Source of the DNA: an uncultured Muribaculaceae bacterium | GTDB lineage: Bacteria > Bacteroidota > Bacteroidia > Bacteroidales > Muribaculaceae | Reading direction: 5' to 3' | NCBI GenBank assembly: GCA_944321875.1 | Contig: CALUMX010000009.1 | Span: 1 to 64,000 of the forward strand | DNA: 64,000 nt | Shown: one piece after another, positions 60,117-64,000 of the stretch | Position numbering within the stretch: the first letter of the stretch is position 1 | Layout of the letters: every line of letters begins with the position of its first letter | Position numbers and translations under genes: made by a program | The notes under the pieces: generated by a model | What the model saw: only the letters and a program-made list of their open reading frames with translations | Database searches by the model: none | What the model was told of the DNA's origin: nothing

Positions 60117-60709
60117 ATTAAGTCGGATTTGTCTATACCGAAACGCCATTCACGCGGTTTGTCTTCTCCGTCAACGATAGGTATATTGTGACGGGGGCCT
60201 TGTGTAAGACGTTTATTCGAATAGTTGTCAACGGGTGCATCTATCCACGTTATGGATAGGCCGTCGCCTCCAATAAATGAGGCATTTCCAAACAAATCTT
60301 CTCTTAGATAGGTTGGGTTGTAGTTCTTACTTTTGTTGTTCGTATAGGTTTCTTTATTGTCAACATACTTATAACCGCGGATAAGAAACGAGGCTCTAAA
60401 CTTTTTCAGCTCATTTTCGAATGTTACGTCAACACCGGAGTTATGAGGATGGAATGAACCGATAGGGAAATATGGGACATCACCCTGGTGATACATTTTT
60501 GGTTCATGTATGCCATCGGCTGTCTCGGAGTGGAAATAGAATTCAACATCGAGAATGTAAATTTTATAGGAGTTGTTGATAAGAAAATATCCACCGTAAA
60601 TGGCCGCTTGGGCTATTTTCTTAAATTCAACGGTTAATTGGTCGATATCGGCCTTGTCAGGATTGAATGAGAGTAAAAGTTCAGGTAATGTTTGCATAGC
60701 TAAATCCAT
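60113..60709 (-). CDS. Hypothetical protein, possibly with an AAG-like fold
   Basis: The 198-residue protein has no secure match. Its order of motifs loosely resembles the methylpurine-DNA glycosylase (AAG) fold: KIYILDVEFYFHSE, then MYHQGDVPYFPIGSFHPHNS, VDVTFE, RASFLIRGYKYV, and LTQGPRHNIP. The link is weak. I chose ATG at 60709, close behind the -7 box; ATG 60697 is possible. It runs directly into the deiminase gene with a 4-bp overlap, a two-gene cassette. Confidence 0.6.
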   Translation of the reverse strand: MDLAMQTLPELLLSFNPDKADIDQLTVEFKKIAQAAIYGGYFLINNSYKIYILDVEFYFHSETADGIHEPKMYHQGDVPYFPIGSFHPHNSGVDVTFENELKKFRASFLIRGYKYVDNKETYTNNKSKNYNPTYLREDLFGNASFIGGDGLSITWIDAPVDNYSNKRLTQGPRHNIPIVDGEDKPREWRFGIDKSDLI

Positions 60710-60714
60710 TTTTT

Positions 60715-60777
60715 CAAAGATAGTGAAAGGCGGGAGTAAAGAAAACAAGTTCACTTGATTTTTTATGCCGAGCCGCA
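60715..60777 (-). repeat. Hairpin-promoter module, copy D (minus strand)
   Basis: Read on the minus strand it has GCGGCTCGGCATAAAAAATC, a CAAG..CTTG hairpin, a diverged GC-poor spacer and CGCCTTTCACTATCTTTG, with the -7 box at 60715-60722. It points into the 60709 start. Confidence 0.8.
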
Positions 60778-60949
60778 TCTGATATTATCTAATATAGGAA
60801 AAACGAGAGTAAGATATTTAGTATCCTAAATAGAGAATAATTCGGTCAGTAAGGTGGTGTTCCGGTGATTTTGTCAATGCTTTTTCTGAGTGTCATCAGT
60901 TTGATGAAAATCAAAAAACATTATGGCCTAATTTATAGAACTTGCCTTA

Positions 60950-60983
60950 TTTGTGGGAAATTCTAAAAAAAATAGTAACTTCG
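60950..60983 (+). promoter_or_regulatory. Probable promoter of the DUF3467/cysS genes
   Basis: TTTG at 60950-60953 and TAACTTCG at 60976-60983 are 22 bp apart; the -7 differs from consensus at one base. Confidence 0.5.
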
Positions 60984-61024
60984 CAACATCAAACTTATTT
61001 AATAACCTATAAAACTTAATTATT

Positions 61025-61324
61025 ATGAGCGATAATAACGAAAAAAGAGAAATAAAGATTGAATTGACTCCGGAAATGGCTTCTGGCAAGTATGCTAACC
61101 TGGCAATTATCAGCCACTCAGTGAACGAGTTCTTCATGGACTTCGTAAGCGTAGTGCCTAACGCTCCTCAGGCTCGCGTACAAAGCCGCATCATCATGAC
61201 TCCGGAAAACGCAAAGACGCTGTTGATGGCTTTGCAGGACAATCTGAGCAAGTACGAGCAGAATTTCGGCGTTATCAAGCCTAAAGGCAACGTCGGAGGC
61301 AACTCGCCTGTAGGTCAAGCATAA
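61025..61324 (+). CDS. DUF3467 family protein
   Basis: The 99-residue protein matches the Bacteroidota DUF3467 family: KIELTPEMASGKYANLAIIS, HSVNEFFMDFVSVVPNAP, and SRIIMTPENAKTLLMALQDN. The family is conserved and of unknown role, with a possible nucleic-acid or protein-binding fold. It is 21 bp before cysS and likely shares its promoter. Confidence 0.93.
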   Translation: MSDNNEKREIKIELTPEMASGKYANLAIISHSVNEFFMDFVSVVPNAPQARVQSRIIMTPENAKTLLMALQDNLSKYEQNFGVIKPKGNVGGNSPVGQA

Positions 61325-61345
61325 TAGAAATAAACAACTTAAAAT

Positions 61346-62830
61346 ATGGAACATCCTTTATATATCTATAATACGTTAACTCGCAAGAAGGAGCAGTTTG
61401 TTCCGGTCAACGAGCCAAATGTGGGAATGTATGTGTGCGGACCGACGGTCTACGGCGACGGCCATTTGGGTCACGCCCGTCCGGCGATTACGTTTGACGT
61501 GCTTTTCCGCTATCTGCGCTATCTTGGCTACAAGGTGCGCTATGTGCGCAACATCACTGACGTGGGCCATCTTGAGCATGACGCCGACGAGGGTGAGGAC
61601 AAGATTGCGAAGAAGGCACGCCTGGAGCAGCTGGAGCCGATGGAAGTGGTGCAATACTATCTGAACCGCTACCACAAGGCAATGGATGCGCTCAACGTGC
61701 TTCCGCCGAGCATTGAGCCTCATGCGTCGGGTCACATCATCGAGCAGATTGAGTATATCAAGAAGATTCTCGATGCCGGCTATGCTTATGAGAGCGACGG
61801 TTCGGTCTATTTCGATGTCGTAAAGTATAGCAAGGATTTCCATTACGGAAAGTTGTCGGGACGCAATGTCGACGAGCTGCTCAACACGACCCGTGAACTC
61901 GACGGACAGTCGGAGAAACACGCTTCCTGCGACTTCGCGCTGTGGAAGAAGGCATCGCCTGAGCACATCATGCGCTGGCCTTCACCGTGGAGCGACGGTT
62001 TCCCGGGCTGGCACCTGGAATGCTCAACGATGGGCGAGAAGTATCTCGGCGAGGAGTTTGACATCCACGGCGGCGGTATGGACCTCATGTTCCCGCACCA
62101 CGAATGCGAGATTGCACAGTCGGTGGCGCACAACGGACACGAGACCGTACACTACTGGATGCACAACAACATGATTACCATCAACGGTCAGAAGATGGGC
62201 AAGTCGCTGGGCAATTTCATTACCCTCGATGAGTTCTTTACCGGTAATCATCCTTCGCTCGACCAGGCTTATTCACCGATGACTATCCGCTTCTTCATTC
62301 TTCAGGCTCACTACCGTGGTACTGTCGACTTCTCGAACGACGCTCTGAAGGCGGCTGAGAAGGCTTATGACCGCATGATTGACGGCTGGCGCCGTCTGCA
62401 GGACCTGAAGGCAGGGGAGACTTCTACGCTTGAGGTGGGCGACTTCCGCAAGCGTTGCAACGAGGCGATGAACGACGACCTGAACACTCCTATCGTAATC
62501 GCTACGCTTTTCGATGCCTGCCGCGTCATCAATCAGGTGAACGACGGAAAGGCTACGCTGACCCAAGCTGATATCGATGAGCTGAAAGACTTGTTTAAGA
62601 CTTTCCTTATCGACGTGCTCGGTATCCGTACGGAAATCGTGGCTGCGGAGGACGGCGGCGCATCGCTGGAACCATTTGAAAAGGCCGTAGACCTTCTTCT
62701 CCAGATTCGTAAGGAGTCGAAAGAGAAGAAAGACTGGGCTACTTCCGACCTGATTCGAAACCGACTTGCAGAAATCGGTTTTGACGTGAAGGATACGAAA
62801 GATGGTTTTGAATGGTCTCTCAAACGATAA
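61346..62830 (+). CDS. cysS: Cysteinyl-tRNA synthetase
   Basis: The 494-residue protein has class I features: the zinc-binding Cys in [20 protein letters not shown] with the HIGH-like GHLGHAR, the [10 protein letters not shown] stretch, zinc-binding HLECSTM and HHECEIAQS, and the KMSKS-type KMGKSLGNF. It charges tRNA-Cys. It follows DUF3467 by 21 bp; a distant hairpin at 63071 may terminate the pair. Confidence 0.97.
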   Translation: MEHPLYIYNTLTRKKEQFVPVNEPNVGMYVCGPTVYGDGHLGHARPAITFDVLFRYLRYLGYKVRYVRNITDVGHLEHDADEGEDKIAKKARLEQLEPMEVVQYYLNRYHKAMDALNVLPPSIEPHASGHIIEQIEYIKKILDAGYAYESDGSVYFDVVKYSKDFHYGKLSGRNVDELLNTTRELDGQSEKHASCDFALWKKASPEHIMRWPSPWSDGFPGWHLECSTMGEKYLGEEFDIHGGGMDLMFPHHECEIAQSVAHNGHETVHYWMHNNMITINGQKMGKSLGNFITLDEFFTGNHPSLDQAYSPMTIRFFILQAHYRGTVDFSNDALKAAEKAYDRMIDGWRRLQDLKAGETSTLEVGDFRKRCNEAMNDDLNTPIVIATLFDACRVINQVNDGKATLTQADIDELKDLFKTFLIDVLGIRTEIVAAEDGGASLEPFEKAVDLLLQIRKESKEKKDWATSDLIRNRLAEIGFDVKDTKDGFEWSLKR

Positions 62831-63070
62831 AAAAATTCGATTTTAGCAATAAATTTTTGTGGAAAATTTTGCTGAATGAGAAATATCGGTTAATTTTGTG
62901 ATGAAGAAAGTGGATTTCTCCCTTTCTGTATCGACTAGGTTAAAATATTAAAACGATATATTACACTTCAACCTTAATCATTTAGTCTAAATTTCCCTAC
63001 GTCGTTGACTGAAAAGAAGTATGTGAATATCGAATGGACGTAAAACGACAAAACAGCAACGAGTTTGCTG

Positions 63071-63107
63071 AAGCAGCACGGCTTTTTAGTCGTGCTGCTT
63101 GCATTTT
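63071..63107 (+). terminator. Terminator downstream of cysS
   Basis: AAGCAGCACG and CGTGCTGCTT pair around GCTTTTTAGT and end in GCATTTT. It lies about 240 bp past the stop; the stretch 62831-63070 shows no other feature. Confidence 0.75.
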
Positions 63108-63363
63108 ATAGGTTTCGTTTTTTACGCTTCCGGGTTTCGTATTGTTCCGATTGGGTTTCCCGGCGTTCAAATTTCGGCGGTTGAATGAAGAAGTGTCGCT
63201 CGGTGGTTGTCATACAACCGGTTATCTTCCGTATGGGAACCGAGGGAAGTTGGAGTGTTGGGAGGAGGATGACGATGAAGGAAGTCAGGCATCTGCAAAA
63301 GGCTGATTGTTAATTGCATGCTGTTTGCTGTGTTGCCGGAAAGCCAAAAAAAGAGGTGAAAAT

Positions 63364-63394
63364 TTTGGTATTGTCGGATTTTGTCGTACCTTTG
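63364..63394 (+). promoter_or_regulatory. Consensus promoter (TTTG-N19-TACCTTTG) of tRNA-Leu
   Basis: TTTG at 63364-63367 and TACCTTTG at 63387-63394 have 19-bp spacing and stand 10 bp before the tRNA. Confidence 0.85.
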
Positions 63395-63404
63395 CAACAG
63401 TTTT

Positions 63405-63486
63405 GCGCATGTGGCGTAATTGGTAGCCGCGCTAGACTTAGGATCTAGTGACGTAAGTCGTGGGGGTTCGAGTCCCTTCATGCGCA
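63405..63486 (+). tRNA. tRNA-Leu (TAG)
   Basis: Acceptor GCGCATG/CATGCGC, anticodon stem CTAGA/TCTAG with loop CTTAGGA (anticodon TAG), a variable arm of class II form (TGACGTAAGTCGT), and T arm GTTCGAGTC. CCA is not encoded. Confidence 0.96.
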
Positions 63487-63489
63487 CAG

Positions 63490-63525
63490 AGAGGGTGGTA
63501 TTGTTAATATCATCCTCTTTTTTTC
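63490..63525 (+). terminator. Terminator of tRNA-Leu
   Basis: AGAGGGTGGTATT and AATATCATCCTCT pair over 13 positions with two G-T wobbles, a GTT loop and a T-run. Confidence 0.88.
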
Positions 63526-63544
63526 TTTCGTAAAGAAAACGACT

Positions 63545-64000
63545 ATGCAAAAGGACGAAATAATAGTGAGATGGAATGAGCCTCCAGTGACGGCAAGTGC
63601 GGAAAATCCCTACAAGGTGGGTCCGGCGCTTGACCGCAGAGGTCGCATTCAGGGAAAGGCTCCTGTTGTCGATACCGACGACGAGTCGCAAAAACGCACT
63701 GTGCTTGATTACAATGACCTGCGGCGGATGGTTCCTTTCTTCGACGGTAAGGAGAAACTTGTCGACGTCTTGTCGAAGTGGCTGAAACTCGATGCCGTCA
63801 ACTATGTGCATCACCGTAATCTGAACACGCCGGGACCGGCATTCGTGCGCGGTCTGCTCGACGATTTCCGCATTACGATGCGTGTGGACGGGGCTTCCGT
63901 GCTCAATAATTTGCCGGAGGGCAGTTTCATCACCGTTTCCAATCACCCGTTCGGCGCGCTCGACGGCATCATGCTTATCGACTTGTTTGCCTCACGGCGC
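63545..64000 (+). CDS. Lysophospholipid acyltransferase-like protein (partial, C-terminus off window)
   Basis: The visible 152 residues show a PlsC-type acyltransferase: an N-terminal region that includes NYVHHRNLNTPGPAF, then the active-site SNHPFGALDGIMLID, an H-x5-D variant seen in hemolysin/OlsA-like family members. The product is likely a glycerolipid or ornithine-lipid acyltransferase at the inner membrane. The window ends inside the gene. I chose ATG 63545. Confidence 0.8.
   Translation, partial: MQKDEIIVRWNEPPVTASAENPYKVGPALDRRGRIQGKAPVVDTDDESQKRTVLDYNDLRRMVPFFDGKEKLVDVLSKWLKLDAVNYVHHRNLNTPGPAFVRGLLDDFRITMRVDGASVLNNLPEGSFITVSNHPFGALDGIMLIDLFASRR

Noticed and set aside
63167-63946. 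259-codon minus-strand frame crossing tRNA-Leu
   Set aside because: It reads antisense through a tRNA and its terminator and through the acyltransferase gene.

Overview
The window looks like a chromosomal segment of a Bacteroidales bacterium (phylum Bacteroidota); I cannot fix the genus from sequence alone. The evidence is Bacteroidota-type promoters (a -33 TTTG and a -7 TAnnTTTG, several with the canonical 19-20 base spacing), a type IX secretion sorting tail on an amylase, a PCMD-domain surface protein, a DUF3575 protein, DUF1573 proteins, lipoproteins ending in a Cys lipobox, and a formimidoyltransferase-type histidine pathway. Most genes are moderately GC-rich. Strongly AT-rich stretches stand out at 6.8-7.1 kb and 53.4-57.5 kb.

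Layout. 0-6.4 kb: a DUF3575/OmpA-like protein cut by the window edge, a zinc-ribbon/NIF3 pair, a secreted alpha-amylase and a PCMD protein. 6.5-7.3 kb: a gene-free stretch holding a REP-like element split by a 346-bp MITE-like insertion with an 11-bp target duplication. 7.3-13.4 kb: mtaB, a lipid A-type acyltransferase, a glycosyltransferase, a NimA-like flavoprotein, a membrane protein and a MATE pump. 13.4-14.5 kb: a second REP-like element and a small lipoprotein. 14.7-21.2 kb: the histidine-to-glutamate operon ftcD-hutU-hutH-hutI, closed by a strong terminator. 21.3-31.6 kb: an ABC-F ATPase, a carbohydrate porin, a WG-repeat lipoprotein, an esterase, a beta-barrel protein, a carboxynorspermidine synthase-like enzyme, mgtE and rsmA. 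32-37.6 kb: a run of membrane proteins and a second MATE pump. 37.6-41.3 kb: a tRNA-Glu/rpsT/tRNA-Glu transcription unit, a paralogue of the small lipoprotein, recO and pfkA. 41.5-50.6 kb: an ABC exporter, a full RND tripartite pump and an lpxA homologue. 50.7-53.3 kb: meaB and two DUF1573 proteins. 53.4-57.4 kb: an AT-rich block with a secreted protein, a duplicated-motif lipoprotein and a membrane-anchored UvrD-like helicase carrying what looks like an embedded PD-(D/E)XK nuclease and a C-terminal HTH. 57.6-64 kb: a retropepsin-like/PDZ protease, a small membrane protein, a two-gene cassette with a short peptidyl-arginine/agmatine deiminase-like enzyme, DUF3467, cysS, tRNA-Leu and an acyltransferase cut by the window edge.

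The non-coding DNA is unusually informative. Three repeat systems recur: (i) a short module made of an AT-rich hairpin plus a promoter, seven copies at five loci, each directly upstream of a gene and in its orientation; (ii) a REP-like inverted-arm element at three loci; (iii) a conserved leader in front of two paralogous lipoprotein genes. No CRISPR array, rRNA, prophage or intact transposase was seen. The best candidate for an undescribed function is the helicase-nuclease-HTH protein at 54.8-57.4 kb.
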